From Incurvaria masculella (taxonomy: Eukaryota; Arthropoda; Insecta; Lepidoptera; Incurvariidae): a stretch of DNA of 64,000 nucleotides. Below the pieces are notes generated by a model. The model was not told the DNA's origin, made no database searches, and saw only the letters and a list, made by a program, of their open reading frames with translations. The stretch lies in assembly GCA_946894095.1 (NCBI GenBank), contig OX335656.1, positions 6,463,001-6,527,000 of the forward strand. The letters are read 5' to 3'. Shown here in pieces: positions 1 to 11,244 of the stretch. How positions within the stretch are numbered: the stretch's first letter is position 1; every line of letters starts with the position of its first letter. A program made the position numbers and the translations under genes.

Positions 1-84
1 GACGCTGAGATACAATAAAAATAATTCCAAAATATTGGAGGTTAGCGTCATATGGAACGCCAGCCATTGCAGGAAGATACATCT

Positions 85-232
85 ACAAAAGTTAATCAGA
101 CATTAAAGACGTCATAGTTAGTGAACCGCATGGAGTTGATTCGGCTTCCTTCCATACTGACTACAAAAAGTGAGGTATTTAATTACACGTTGACGTTGAT
201 CCCATTTTGTGCAATCGGCCCTAATTATTTTA
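85..232 (+). mobile_element. Foldback MITE copy, older member of the 30795-30948 family
   Basis: The segment contains GTTAATCA, a central block TTCCTTCCATACTG, then CGTTGACGTTGAT and the end block TGCA-TCGGCCCTA. The same blocks occur in the same order at 30795-30948. The left end is poorly kept. It is noncoding and presumably a non-autonomous DNA element. Confidence 0.55.
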
Positions 233-639
233 AGTGCAACGACTGCATCATGAAGATTCATTAGTGTGCCTTTATTAATTTATATTCTAAGTTTTTAGTT
301 CTCTATATGATTTTTATTTCTTTTCTTTTAGACATCATAACATCGTATGAATCCCAACACCATTATACGAATGCAGATATAATTGATTTTAAAATTGTAA
401 AGTATTTCCTATTTACGCTTAAATAGGATCAATCGTGACGTATCCTGCCCTGGAGTGATTCCGCCGCCGCAACATTAGATCAGCTCGGTGACAATAAGGA
501 AATAAATATGTCTTATCGTGGGAAAATAAATATGTAGTGACGCACCAAATCGGAGTTTTTATTGCTGCTTGGTTTTTTTAAAATAGGGTTTTTTTATTAA
601 ATTTAAATAATGCTTTTGTAACATTATTATTATACTAAA

Positions 640-890
640 TATAGCTGAGATACCTGGCCCGCTTGGGTTAATAAGGTTTTGAAGTGATGTTAGGGTGAAT
701 TATTTCCTAGATGTTATATGAGTAGCCCATACAAATTTTCATGCCCTATTTCACCCCGTCAAGTAAAATTTTTGCCACAAAAGGTAGCCTAGGTCCCTTT
801 TAAAGGTACAAACTACTAAGTTGGCGTGAAAACGCAACATAAAAACAGACAGATTTACTTTCGTGTTTTTAATATTGGTATGGATTATAC
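640..890 (+). repeat. Interspersed repeat family F1 (GCTG-GGTACCCGGC type), diverged copy
   Basis: The ordered landmarks are a start like GCTGAGATACCTGGCCCGCTTGGG, a middle block AATTATTTCCTAGATGTTAT, then CCCTATTTCACCCCGT, then GGCGTGAAAACGCAAC. They recur at 8210-8400 and 13543-13830 (+) and inverted at 7926-8130 and 26998-27248. The family shows no coding potential. It may be the 3' part of a retrotransposon, but that is inference. Confidence 0.55.
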
Positions 891-894
891 ACCA

Positions 895-1345
895 GCTCAT
901 GATTTAGGGAGCTTGAGGACTTGCCTTCGATGTGAGAGGTTATGGACTCAAATCCTCTCCCCAGTATTTCAGTATATTTTATTGAAAAAAAGATTAAAGT
1001 AAACATGAACACATATATGTTTAGGAAAAGATAACATCAATGAAATTATTATCAAAAGTTCGCATCGTTGTCGGTTGTGATAGTGCTGCCGGACTAGGCT
1101 CTGCCCGTATCTCGGCTAGTTCAGTCATTCAGGGACAGTGTGTACATGTGTCATCCATTCTTTGCCCCAGTCATACACCACCTTCCTTCTTTTTTGAGTT
1201 GGATAAGTGCATTTCGTTACGAAGGTGAGCTGTTCCATGGCTCTGAACCCATGTAAAACTGTAGGTCCCCTTCCGCTACTAGGGTTATACAAATGCAGTC
1301 CGGTGACCCACCCGAGGTGGTACCACCGCATTGAATGAAGCTATC
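895..1345 (+). repeat. tRNA-derived SINE, interrupted
   Basis: A tRNA-like head at about 895-965 (ending GGACTCAAATCCTC, B-box-like) is followed, after about 200 bp of unrelated sequence, by the SINE body at 1175-1345 (GATAAGTGCATTTCGT, GTAGGTCCCCTTCC, GGTACCACCGCATTGAATGA). The same body is continuous with its head at 5764-6178. The 200-bp gap is therefore probably a later insertion. Confidence 0.5.
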
Positions 1346-2780
1346 GTTGTCCGTGTGCAACAAATTGCTACAAAACGTCATATTTCATCTCACGCTTGCC
1401 TGTTACCCGAACGAGTAAATGTTCCATGGTAACACTAATACTTTTTATCTTTACATTGCGGCGGAGCAGTTGGATGGCGGCAGCGTCGCGGAGGCGGTAG
1501 CGGAGCCCAGCGGTGCTCATCAAACAGCTTTATTGACAACAATGCCCAACTAAACTATAAATTCATTTCGTTTCGTATTGGTATGTACAGAGTGTGGCCC
1601 GCGTGGGTGAGTAGAATTTCAATGAGAACGTGGCGTAGGCTCGAAATGAATATTAGCATTGTAATTTTATTTAAAATAGGATACAGAGACCGTATTGGCG
1701 TTGCAATCAAACAAAAGTTACGTTTAAAGTGAATTCTCATCCGTGGTTTTTATTTTTGTAGTAAATCCTATAAAATAAACACTACAGAAATAACTTAAAT
1801 TTCTCATAATCATAGAATAAAAACACAGAAAGTTTAGTGTTTACTTCCAAACTTTGGCTTGGTACAAGAGCAACAAAAACCCTAAAAACTAACAAGATTT
1901 ACACGTTTCTTCCAAATATGTGTACGTTAACTATTTTTCGTGTCCACTCAAGTTATTATCTGCTGCCTATCCGAGCATAATGGCTCTATAACACGGAAAA
2001 AACTGACGTCACCGAACGAGAACATAATTGTGATTTTATTAGTCCTTAAAGTATAATAAGTATTCATAAATAAGATCATATGTCCATTCAAAGTAATTTC
2101 TAAACCGACCAAGAAGCCTTATATGCCTTAGACAAAGTCAAATTTCATTAGTTCCATATAAACACACTAGAAAATTTTAATACTAAACTAGAAACTCATA
2201 ACGGTATGTAATATGTCTTGAACATAAAGAAATGACATTACATTAAAATGAGCATGAATGCAAACAATAAAGTTTAAAGTTTTGCACGCTTGCAACAAGT
2301 AATGTTGTCGTCCGTTTCAGCCGTATGACGTCTCGCGAGCGCTGAAAATTTATGAAAGTAATATGCGAGCAGTGTCTGGTATACAGGGCAGGTAGTACGC
2401 GTTATACAAATAAACAACTTCCGCACGATTGCCAGACAAAATCCAGATGAGTTGGTGAGAATTTCGTGGGTCATAGACGTGGAAAATATATTGGTTGGTT
2501 CTCAGAGCTCTGATCATCTTAAAGCCAAGATTTGGAAGAAATTGATATTGTTTGCTAATATCACATCTACCGTCACCAGATGATCGTAGTCTGTCGCAGG
2601 TACTTTTAATTTAATTTACGACTTAGAATGGTTGACGGTTTCATGAGAAGATATCTTTTAATTACGAATTTTAAATGTTTGACTATGAAAAGTTTGACGT
2701 TTTAGAGATATCTTGGTTAACTTCTCCACTGCTTGTCATTTTGTCTGATCTTAAGACACACAAATGTATTACTTAAGAAC
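1346..2780. other. No recognisable gene
   Basis: AT-rich sequence with a short GC-rich patch near 1455-1515. The open frames here are at most 66 codons with no recognisable motif. No clear repeat boundaries were seen. Confidence 0.5.
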
Positions 2781-3140
2781 GGCCCGTAAGCTAAGCTCCC
2801 CATACAAACGTAGTTTACTAATCATTTGGAAACCGCTATTCCAATTTAATTGATATTTAATATATAATATCAGGTAACAAATATCTGTGTCTGCATGCTT
2901 TTGTTTTTTTGAAAAATCCAAACCGAATGAAATGAAAGCAAAAAGAAAATCTTCATACGAATTTTGTTTTCTCTGTGGTTTGACCCAGAATACATTTACC
3001 GAAAAAACAAAGGCATGCAGACACAGATATTTGTAGCCTAATATTAGATACCAAATATCAAGTATGTTGGAATAGTGGTTTTCAAATTATTAGTAAACTA
3101 CGTTTGTATGGGAGGCGAAATTTTCTAATGCTTACGGGCC
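2781..3140. mobile_element. Palindromic MITE with ~130-bp terminal inverted repeats
   Basis: The left arm 2781-2909 begins GGCCCGTAAGC and runs through CCCCATACAAACGTAGTTTA to TGTCTGCATGC. The right arm 3002-3140 is its imperfect reverse complement and ends GCTTACGGGCC. About 90 bp of AT-rich loop separates them. No transposase frame is present. I could not identify a convincing target duplication. Confidence 0.8.
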
Positions 3141-3369
3141 GACCTTAATTCGATCTCGTTTGTCTTCTATCGACATTTTTGCTATGGAAAAGCATTTGAT
3201 GGTGCTGTGTTTCTTAGTTTATCAGAAACTTGTAATATCCTGGACTTCTGGGTATTTTATCGCTTCATCTGATACTATAGAACAAAGTGTCGGATGTGTT
3301 GTGTTCTTACTTGTTTCTGCACCTCTTTTCTTAAAAACACCGAAAGATGTTCTAGTCGATATTGACACA

Positions 3370-3545
3370 CCTCTCCATGCTACTCATTTGCTATTCAAGC
3401 ACATTCCCGAAGTAACTAGGTGCACTATTAGCACCTTCCTTTTATATGTACATTGCTGCATTGAGTTGGATGAAGCATGCGGACAAATTTTCATTGCTAC
3501 TTCGATAATACAAATATTCAATTCGGTAGTCCGGGCTGGCTGAAC
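3370..3545 (-). repeat. Ancient SINE fragment (minus strand)
   Basis: Read against the copies at 37863-38262 and 42035-42448, this follows the same order: CATTCCCGAA, ACTAGGTGC, CACCTTCC, GCATTGAGTTGGATG, CGGACAAATTTTCATTGC and CCGGGC. It is strongly diverged. It makes up the 3' part of a 127-codon open frame (3160-3543), which is why that frame is not annotated as a gene. Confidence 0.5.
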
Positions 3546-4732
3546 AACAGTAACTAAGGAAGAGGACTTTTAGCGTTACGTGTGTTTCGAAACATAAATT
3601 GATCCATACACACGATTAAAATTCAAAATATCTTGAATTAGAAATAAAGAGAACAAGAAGACATGAGACAGACATAAGGTGCGCCATTACTTCAAGCTGG
3701 AATAAAAACTTCCCCAAGGAATTCTATTAAGCGATTAGTTCCAAATTGCTTGAACATTTAAAAAGCAATGCGATTTAAACCATTTGTCATTCTCAAATTA
3801 GTATCAAAGCAAGAACTCACTACGAACAGAAAAGTATCTGGATTTCATGTCACCTTTCATTGTGTGCCTCGTATTCGTGTAATACGAGTAAACTCTCATC
3901 TTTACGGGATTTCAGTAAATTCCGGATCAGATTCTCTTCCATGCAGATCTTTTCCACGTAGGAAGCAGTGGATCTCAACGTATTTTCGTCTTTCATCTCG
4001 TCAATGATCTTCAGCAAAACTTGCTAAAAAAAGAGATGAAACTACTCAACATTATTTTTTGTACAAGAAAACAGGGGCTTAATCTATTAAAAATTTGTCA
4101 ATTATTCTATTAAAAATACCCCAAAAGTGGAATTTTCCGTTCATGCATGAATGGAAAAATAATCGTTTCGAATGTTTCTTCTCAAGCTTTTGTCACCATG
4201 TCACCATAGTAAATTATGCTTCTAATTTAAGGAAAAATTAATTATTTAAAAATAAAGAAAAAATACCGTTAAAATGATATCTAAATGTAAATAATAATAA
4301 ATATTGAGGATATATGTGTACAACAAGGTTAATAATATTATTTCGTAACTATTACTTCTACCTCGTAATTAGGGTGAACATTGGGATGCTACATAAATGC
4401 ACAACCTTTATAAATGTTCTAGCTACTCAGCGGTTTATGTAACGACAACTGAAGTTGGTACATAACTATATTTTCTTCTTAAATGCCTATTACAACGGAT
4501 ATTTTAACGTTGTATGGATGTAATGTTCCGATTAAGTATGGAATAAGATATTAGGCAAATAGACCCCACGGCTTTGATGATAGACTCTGAAAATGAGTTC
4601 GGAATTGCGGTGACTGTGAACGGCATTCGTTACAGGAACATGATAACTGATTCTAACTGATTAAGAGTTACAAATCACTTATCGAATTTTCGCTAAGATG
4701 AACGGTGCCGCAGGACAGCAGGAATTTTAAGG
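3546..4732. other. No recognisable gene
   Basis: AT-rich. It includes a near-palindrome at 4131-4159 centred on TTCATGCATGAA. No supported coding region was seen. Confidence 0.5.
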
Positions 4733-5262
4733 ATACACTAAATCACTCGTCCATGGAGTTTTATATTTGTGTAGTTAAATATTTTCAACAGATTTATGTT
4801 AAATAAATATACTTTTGCGTCGCTTATTCCGAAACGCAGGTAGCGTTAAATAAATGTATGTAGGTATAATCTTAAATATTGTGTTAGTAGGAGGCATTGA
4901 TTACGGGAAGAGGGACTGTAGGAGAATTCCAAATTATGGGTATACAGCAGGTTGGTTAGACGCAATACCCGCGAATGGTATGTTTTGCTGGTTCGGGTCC
5001 AGCCTTGTAGTAAATTCGTAAAGTAGTTCTTTTTACAGGGATCTTTCTTAAATTAATGTTTCCTTGCTTCACGGTCGATTAAACATACATACATGTCACA
5101 TTCCTTGACATTTATATTATTTCATTATTCTACACAAAGATAAAAAACCGTGGCCGACGATGTAGTGTATAGTATCCTTTAAATGCCTGCTCTATTCAAT
5201 GATCTAAACCCGCAGTATCGATGTAAGTGATTTGAAACTCGTAATAGAGGCTCTACATGCCT
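4733..5262 (+). repeat. Repeat family F4 copy, split by an insertion with a tRNA-like head
   Basis: The left part (about 4733-4830) starts AATCACTCGTCCATGGA. The right part (about 5145-5262) carries TTTAAATGCCTGCTCTATTC and GAAACTCGTAATAGAGGCTC. In the copy at 21478-21695 these parts are adjacent. The intervening ~300 bp contains TGGTTAGACGC and GGTTCGGGTCC at about 4950-5010, A-box- and B-box-like, suggesting a SINE insertion. Confidence 0.5.
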
Positions 5263-5278
5263 ATTCTTAACACTCCGA

Positions 5279-5446
5279 AATCAGGCATCCTGAGTCTCAA
5301 AATCCGATTTTATTGCAGTTTTCAAAGCGATTTTTTCGACGGAAATCCTTGATGAATTGAAATACAATCCTCCGGAATCTTTTCGTCGCGAAAATCGCTT
5401 TGAAAACAGCTATGAAAGCTGTTTTCGAGACTCAGGATTCCTGATT
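5279..5446. mobile_element. Short palindromic MITE
   Basis: The ends are AATCAGGCATCCTGAGTCTC and its near reverse complement GAGACTCAGGATTCCTGATT. TTCAAAGCGATTTTT in the left arm pairs with AAAATCGCTTTGAA in the right. The element is 168 bp with arms of about 65 bp. A related partial copy is at 17851-17985. Confidence 0.75.
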
Positions 5447-5763
5447 ACTTTTTATGGCTTTCCAGGAATAGGCCTACTGATAACGGAGTTCTTGTGGCAT
5501 CAACTTGACGGCATGGATCTGGACGGCATGTGGTCATAGCAGAACGGCGGTGCCACCTACCGCACCACGCAAGAAACAATCTATTGATTGTAGAAACGGT
5601 TTCCAGAACAAATAATCTCACGAAATTCTGAAGTCATCTGGCCATAGAAGCCATTTCTTCGGCTTTCTGAAATATCGGGTTTACATGAATAAACCAGATA
5701 CAATTCTTGAGCTCAAAGCCAAGATCCAACGCGTCCTTCGTTGAGACACATCCACATCTGTCT

Positions 5764-6178
5764 GAGCGGCTCGTAGCCTAGTGGCGTTGGGACTGGCTTA
5801 GCGTACCAGAGGTCTGGGTTCAATTCCTCGCCCGACAAGCTCAACTTTATTTCTCTTTCTGAGTTCGATAAGTGCATTTCGTCACGAAAGCTCCAAAGTT
5901 GCTCCATAGTTCGGAATCCACGTAAAAGTGTAGGTCCCCTTCCCCTACTAGGTGGTAGGGTTTAAGCCCGCCCGGGTTGGTACCATCGCATTGGATGAAA
6001 ATATGGTCGAAGCGGCAATTAAACGTCCGTGTTTTCCATCCAGTTCAATGTAGCCGTGCTCATAAAGGGAAGGTACTGGCATTGCACCTAATTCCTTCGG
6101 GAATGTGGTGTATTGGGCTAATATCATAACGGTACTTGTGTGGTATTAGCCATTCATGTCAGGTTGGATAAAAAAACT
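5764..6178 (+). repeat. Full-length tRNA-derived SINE, best-preserved plus-strand copy
   Basis: About 415 bp. The head GAGCGGCTCGTAGCCTAGTGG resembles a tRNA 5' half with an A box, and GGGTTCAATTCC is a B-box-like internal RNA polymerase III promoter element. The body carries GATAAGTGCATTTCGTCACG, GTAGGTCCCCTTCCCCTACT and GGTACCATCGCATTGGATGA. The copy ends at a short A-tract after CATTCATGTCAGGTTGGAT. Minus-strand relatives are at 37863-38262 and 42035-42448. Confidence 0.85.
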
Positions 6179-7030
6179 TTCTCAAAAGGTCATCGAAAAT
6201 TTCATGAGAAGAGCAATGACCTATGGGGCCATTTTCCGAATATTTAATTCCATTTTCTTTACGATGCAATAAAAATATAACAAATCGCTCAAACATTACG
6301 CGTTTTATTTTTTATCTAAAATAGTGCACTCATCGAAAATGAATGAGAAACATCATTGCGGCTACTCCACACATAAAGACAGCCATATACGTTTTAATTC
6401 ATGTTTTTAGATACGTTCTAAGTAGCAATTATAATGTCAGCGCTCTATGCGGCGGCGGCGCGGCCACGGAGACGAGCGGCGGCGGTTGTCGGCACCACAT
6501 CAAAGGACGCCGCGCCGCCACCGCGCGGGTCCCCTCAGCCCTGCCTCCCACCGAGCCATGCCCTCCACTTTGGTCACCCGCAAATTTTATTATATTTTTT
6601 CTCGCTATTGCTAATTAATTTATTATCCTCCTTGGGCATTGTTGAGCGATCGAAGATTGATTTATGACCGAATGCGAATGAAGGCTGTTTGATTGTAGGT
6701 AATTATTAAAACAAATTGATTCCTTCGTATTAATTTAGTCTAATAGGGTTGACCACTTTAATGTGCTGTAAGAGGGACGCATCATAAAGTCCGAAAAAAG
6801 ATCCGATACCCATAGCATGCAAAACTTCTATGAATACGGATTGTAAGATTTTATGCTTTTTATAATACACTCGAAAAATACGTACTTTTGGATGTTTTTG
6901 AATGTTGTCCTTATTTTGGACTTCATGAAGGTGACCCGCAGTGTGCTTCAAACTTCACAGGCGAAATTACCTCTTCGGAGCCAAAAATGGCACCCGAAGT
7001 GTTTTTTTTTACAATAAGAAAAATAAACAT
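6179..7030. other. Unassigned; contains a ~100-bp GC-rich patch
   Basis: A GCC/CGG-rich patch at about 6448-6560 stands out from the AT-rich surroundings and opens frames of 77 and 91 codons. Neither shows a domain, signal or conserved motif. It could be an exon or CpG-rich relic; nothing supports a gene call. Confidence 0.4.
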
Positions 7031-7049
7031 AGGTTAGGTTAGGTTAGGT
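7031..7049 (+). repeat. Short TTAGG run (insect telomere-type unit)
   Basis: Nearly four copies of TTAGG in register. Interstitial and far too short to be a telomere, but it fits an insect source. Confidence 0.7.
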
Positions 7050-7098
7050 GAACCCTACCTAAACTGCACCAAGCTAATCTGTTGTACAGGATTTTAGC

Positions 7099-7308
7099 GG
7101 AGGTTTGGTCCAAACGTCAACCAATTATTCCTTGGGCCATTTGAAGCAAAAATGGTAGATACAATTAGTTCGGTGTCCCCATACATTTTGTATATATCTA
7201 CACTTTAAAATGTATGGGGCGGGCGAAACATTTTGAAACCGTACAAAAAAATGTACTATTTATGCTCCAAATAGGTCAAGGAATACCTGGGTTACGTTTG
7301 GACCTCCT
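7099..7308. mobile_element. Palindromic MITE
   Basis: The left end GGAGGTTTGGTCCAAACGT pairs with the right end ACGTTTGGACCTCC. Further in, TCCTTGGGCCATTTG pairs with CAAATAGGTCAAGGA, and CCCCATACATTT with AAATGTATGGGG. About 210 bp. A half copy of the same end is at 29470-29530. Confidence 0.75.
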
Positions 7309-7925
7309 ACCTCTGTTACCAACCGGTACGAACTGAAAAAAACAGACAAAAGCAACCTTGTAAATAAAGTCAAACAACCAGTGACCTTCCGAAAATGTCA
7401 GCTATTCTAACTGCGCTAAAACTGCGCTTCAAATATGTTTGTCTCCCTACAATGAGAGCCATCCCGATACATGTTTGATCAGTACGATGACGCTACTGCC
7501 CGCTAGATGGCGCTGAATTAATGAATAATTTCTGCGCCAATTTAAATCGATTAGTTTGCACTTTAGACATATCCAAAGTCATTGTAAATTACCATTATAA
7601 TGAATCATAGATAAGTTATCAATCCAAACTGGTTACGTAGCCGGTATATACGTTTTTTATAGATCGTCTGGCTATTTGAATGAGATGCGTGATCGGATCA
7701 ATGCATGATTTACTTTTTGTCATATGACATTGGTCTCACTTTAGCTACCTATCAATTATATAGTCCTTTTATTATTATTTTAATTGTAATTACAATATTC
7801 AATAGATTTAATTGTAATAAAATTTTCAATAGACATTTTTAATCTCTTCTGGAACAATTGACAAGAGTAAGAGTAAATTTAAAGATGTCAAAAAATCAAG
7901 GTGATGCGATTCAACCCCTGACTTG
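7309..7925. other. No recognisable gene
   Basis: AT-rich, no coding signal or clear repeat structure found. Confidence 0.45.
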
Positions 7926-8130
7926 CTTTCCATATTCATACTTATCCATACTAATGTTATAAATGGGAATGTAACTCTGTCTGTCTGTTGCGTTTTCAAG
8001 CCTAAGTCAATGAACCAATCAATGAATTTCGGTACAATGATATGGACCAAGACATTAAACTCGAAATGGGGTGACATGGGTTATGAAGTTTTGTATGGGG
8101 AACTCATATCCAGGAAATAATACAACCCAT
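7926..8130 (-). repeat. Repeat family F1, inverted copy
   Basis: Reverse-strand landmarks of F1: ATCCAGGAAATAAT, TTTTGTATGGGGAACT, AAATGGGGTGACATGG and TTGCGTTTTCA. It lies head-to-head with the plus-strand copy starting about 80 bp downstream. Confidence 0.6.
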
Positions 8131-8209
8131 TCAAGTAAAGGTGAGTTCTATTTCGTTAGTGAGTTAACTAATTGAAAAACTGTTATTATTGAAATAACGA
8201 AACTGTTAT

Positions 8210-8400
8210 TTTACACTAGCTGCGGTACCCGGCTCCGCTCGGGTCAATGTCATGTTGTATTGATTTCGGTCTGCATTATTTCCTGGATAAAAAGTAACCC
8301 ACCAAAAGGCTGGTCCAAGACTTTGTATCCATCTACCAAATTTAATCAAAATCGTTTGAACCGATAAGGCATGATTTAATGATAAACATCGACACATTCC
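8210..8400 (+). repeat. Repeat family F1, plus-strand copy
   Basis: Starts ACTAGCTGCGGTACCCGGCT, followed by CGGGTCAATGTCATG and ATTATTTCCTGGAT. Truncated after about 190 bp compared with 13543-13830. Confidence 0.6.
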
Positions 8401-9344
8401 GATTTAGAGCTTCGTAAACATTTGGGAGCGATTTTTAAAAGCATGTGCCGCCAATCCCTTATTGCACTGGCACTGCTACATAGAAATCGATACAAAGCAA
8501 TAAAGGCGGGATTAACCCTACCACCTTCCTTACTTTTACAAAGTTTTATGATGAATACGAACCACAGCCACCTTCAACATCGAAAACGGTAACCCATCCA
8601 GAATTTGACAGCGCCCAGAGTTGCCATACGTTGATAAAATACGCAAATAAATCGGGCGAGTGGTTCGAATTTATCGCTCTACATGATATCGTGAAACTTT
8701 AACACCTACAATTTTCAAGTACATAGTTTTCATTTTTCTCTTAAGGTTTGTATTAAATATTTAAAAATTACATACGCAATACTTGCTCGTTGATCGCTCC
8801 TTATATTAATGAAAACCGTATCAAAAAGTCCGTTGCGTGACTTAGAAGAAGTAGACGAAGAAATAAAGGCAGATAGTGATTACCCCCCAAGCCGCCGCCT
8901 CGGGGCATTTCGGTTTGTATGACAGCTACATCTTAACGTAAGCGGATCTGAATTTTATATAGCCAATCCTGTGTCCCGTGTATTTACATATACGTGTACT
9001 AAGTTACATCGATTTCGGATGATCGGTTTAAGAGTTATGGAGGAACAAACATACATACATACGTACATACAGAACAGAGATCTAAAAATTATCAATTTAG
9101 TCTTAGTATTAGTATTAGTATAGACATAAAGCCTACAAACGAAGTATCTTAGAAAACAAAACAACTTACTCCATGAACACCCCTTACAGATTTATTATTA
9201 GTATAGATATGTAAAATTATCGGCCAAGCACGGCATTGCACACCGGAAAACCGTAAATTTTCAAAACATTCTGTTATTTTACCTTCCAACCTATTCATAC
9301 GAAAAATCAGATTTTTAACAAACTAAAATGACATTAAAGAACAT
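8401..9344. other. No recognisable gene
   Basis: AT-rich with short ACATAC repeats near 9048-9070. No supported frame; the longest open frame is 69 codons. Confidence 0.45.
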
Positions 9345-10175
9345 AGTTGATTCGCTCAACTCCCTATGTAAACGTGGAAAGAATGCGCATATGTCTTGTC
9401 ACATATCCAAAATAATACTCAAAACAGCTTTATTTGATCGAACAGAGCCGGTAGTCTAAGTTGTCACCTAAATTGGCGTTACGGCAAACCGATCGACTGG
9501 CGTTTTCAAATGTATGTAGAAATTGAAGAGCGCGCGCAGCGGGCGTTAAGCGAACTAACATTTGCGAGTCCGAGCTTGATTTGACAGCTTACTCAACGTT
9601 GCCGTAAATACGTCGACGTTGCTGTTTACGTCCACTCCGCGTTTTCATACAAATCGGAAGTCCCCGTTTGACTTTGATAGCTTGAAGAAGTAAAACCACA
9701 GAATATCTAGTAAAAACTTGTATGGAGTTTGGAGAAAACGCCAGTCGATCGGTTTGCCGTAAACGCCAATTTAGGTGAGAACTCAGACTGACCACTCTGG
9801 ATGTCTGATGACCATTGGCATTTTAAAATAGTGTTTAGTTTCGTAGTTCGAATTTTGTGCGCCTTTCACATAATAATTTTGGACGTGGATTACTCAACGA
9901 TAAAACTATAATTAGTTAACTAGAATCCTTGCTATCCTAGCTTGCTTCATGAAGATTTATAATCAATTTGGTTTTCGTTTGATTTTTTACTATAGCGGTC
10001 GTGATTTACTTTTAGCTATAAGTCGTTTCGTGATTAAAATTTTCGTAAATCTTACCAAATCAAACTATGGAGCCTGTCTTGTTCTTTGAAACAGAGAAGG
10101 TCCCAGAGCGCAATAGTACGGTTTTGCACCTTGCTCGCGAATGAGTTAGTCCCGTCGGGCAGGGCCACCTTAAGT
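9345..10175. mobile_element. Foldback element FB2, right-arm remnant, interrupted by a MITE
   Basis: The stretch ending ...AGGGCCACCTTAAG at 10175 matches the right arm of the foldback element at 24357-25956: GAAACAGAGAAGGTCCCAGA, TTTTACTTTTAGC-type blocks, and TATTTGATCGAAC / GATGTCTGATGACCATTGG near 9440 and 9800. The matching left arm was not found. A 355-bp MITE (9444-9798) sits inside it, splitting a block that is continuous at about 24906-24940. Confidence 0.65.
9444..9798. mobile_element. MITE nested inside foldback element FB2
   Basis: The left end AGAGCCGGTAGTCT matches the reverse complement of the right end AGACTGACCACTCT at most positions. Further in, the arms are nearly perfect: CACCTAAATTGGCGTTACGG in the left arm pairs with the block ending CGCCAATTTAGGTG, and CCGATCGACTGGCGTTTTC with GAAAACGCCAGTCGATCGG. 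The ~225-bp centre has no recognised gene. Confidence 0.75.
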
Positions 10176-10899
10176 TTAAATAAATAAATAAAGTTTAAAC
10201 ATTTTCAAGCACAAATTATAATTTTATGGAAATAGGAGGTCACGACATTTTTGGTCACGATAAGGTAAATGGCTGAATCTGGGTTCACATGTTAGAGACC
10301 AACCTTCTGATGCTAAATATGTCGGTTTGCCTGCGCCAAGTGGTTGCGTTATCTAGATTGGCTCTATAAAATAGATGCTGGTATGTACCTGCTGATGAAT
10401 ATACTGATTGTCTGGAAACATTGATACCTATTAATTATGCAACAATAACCAGTCGGTTTTTCAATTAAATACTTAAATATACCTAAAGTTATATCTGTAA
10501 CCTAAATCGCCTATAACTAAGAAATGCAATCAAAGATTTGTTTAGTTTTTGTATTGCTAAGCAAGTATGTACTGATACTTTCATGCTTCGTCATTTACAT
10601 CCATTTACCTTATCATTTATATTGTTTGTCACCATAACTACCTTTCCAATCGCCTTATCTAGGTAACGCAACCACTTGGAACAGGCAGACTGACACCTTT
10701 AGCTTCAGAGGGTTGGTCTCTAACATGTGAACCCAGATTCAGCCATTTACCTTATCGTGACAAAAATGTCGTGACCTCCCGTAATATTTCCATAAAATTA
10801 TAATTTGTGCTTGAAAATGTTTAAACTTTATTTATTTATTTAAACATAAGGTGGCCCTGCCCGACGGGACTAACTAATTCGCGAGCAAGGTGCAAAACC
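10120..10899. mobile_element. Foldback element FB3 with ~240-bp arms
   Basis: The left arm is about 10120-10357 and the right arm about 10657-10899. Matching landmarks are GCACCTTGCTCGCGAAT / ATTCGCGAGCAAGGTGC, GGTTCACATGTTAGAGACCA / TGGTCTCTAACATGTGAACC and CCAAGTGGTTGCGTTATCTA / its near complement. The ~300-bp loop is AT-rich and noncoding. The outer ~50 bp of each arm is the terminus shared with FB1 and FB2. Confidence 0.75.
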
Positions 10900-11058
10900 A
10901 ACATAATGCAACATTTATACACAAATTATGCGATCTCTCTCCCCTAAACTAGCTATACAGCTTTAACATAAAGGAGAGTTACAAAGTAAATTTAATTAAT
11001 TAGTTTAGGTATGCGAGTATTTCAAATTAATCTATTACATTTCTGTTTTTAGGACTAT

Positions 11059-11228
11059 GGTGTGTTGTGTTTTCTATGGGTTTGTGGTGTGATGTGTTGT
11101 GTTGTGGTGTGGTGTGGTGTGGTGTGGTGTCGTGCGATGTGATGTGATGTGATGTGATGTAGTGTGGAGTGAAGTCGTTTGAGGTGGTGTCTTGTGTTGT
11201 GACGTATCATAATGTGGTGTGTGTCAGG
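11059..11228 (-). repeat. GGTGT/GATGT pentamer minisatellite, probable LINE 3' tail
   Basis: Degenerate tandem pentamers, including runs of GGTGT and of GATGT. It lies directly downstream (minus strand) of the retrotransposon coding remnant 11245-11703, so it may be that element's 3' untranslated region or tail. Confidence 0.6.
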
Positions 11229-11244
11229 TTTTTATGTAATTGGC

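Noticed and set aside
3160..3543. 127-codon open frame
   Set aside because: Its 3' half is a decayed minus-strand SINE and the rest has no motif.
5764..5850. tRNA gene at the SINE head
   Set aside because: It does not fold as a complete cloverleaf by eye and continues into the SINE body shared by many copies.
6343..6667. 77- and 91-codon frames across a GC-rich patch
   Set aside because: No domain, start context or conserved feature; GC-rich sequence opens frames by chance.
7031..7049. TTAGG run as a telomere
   Set aside because: Under four units, internal, flanked by ordinary repeats.
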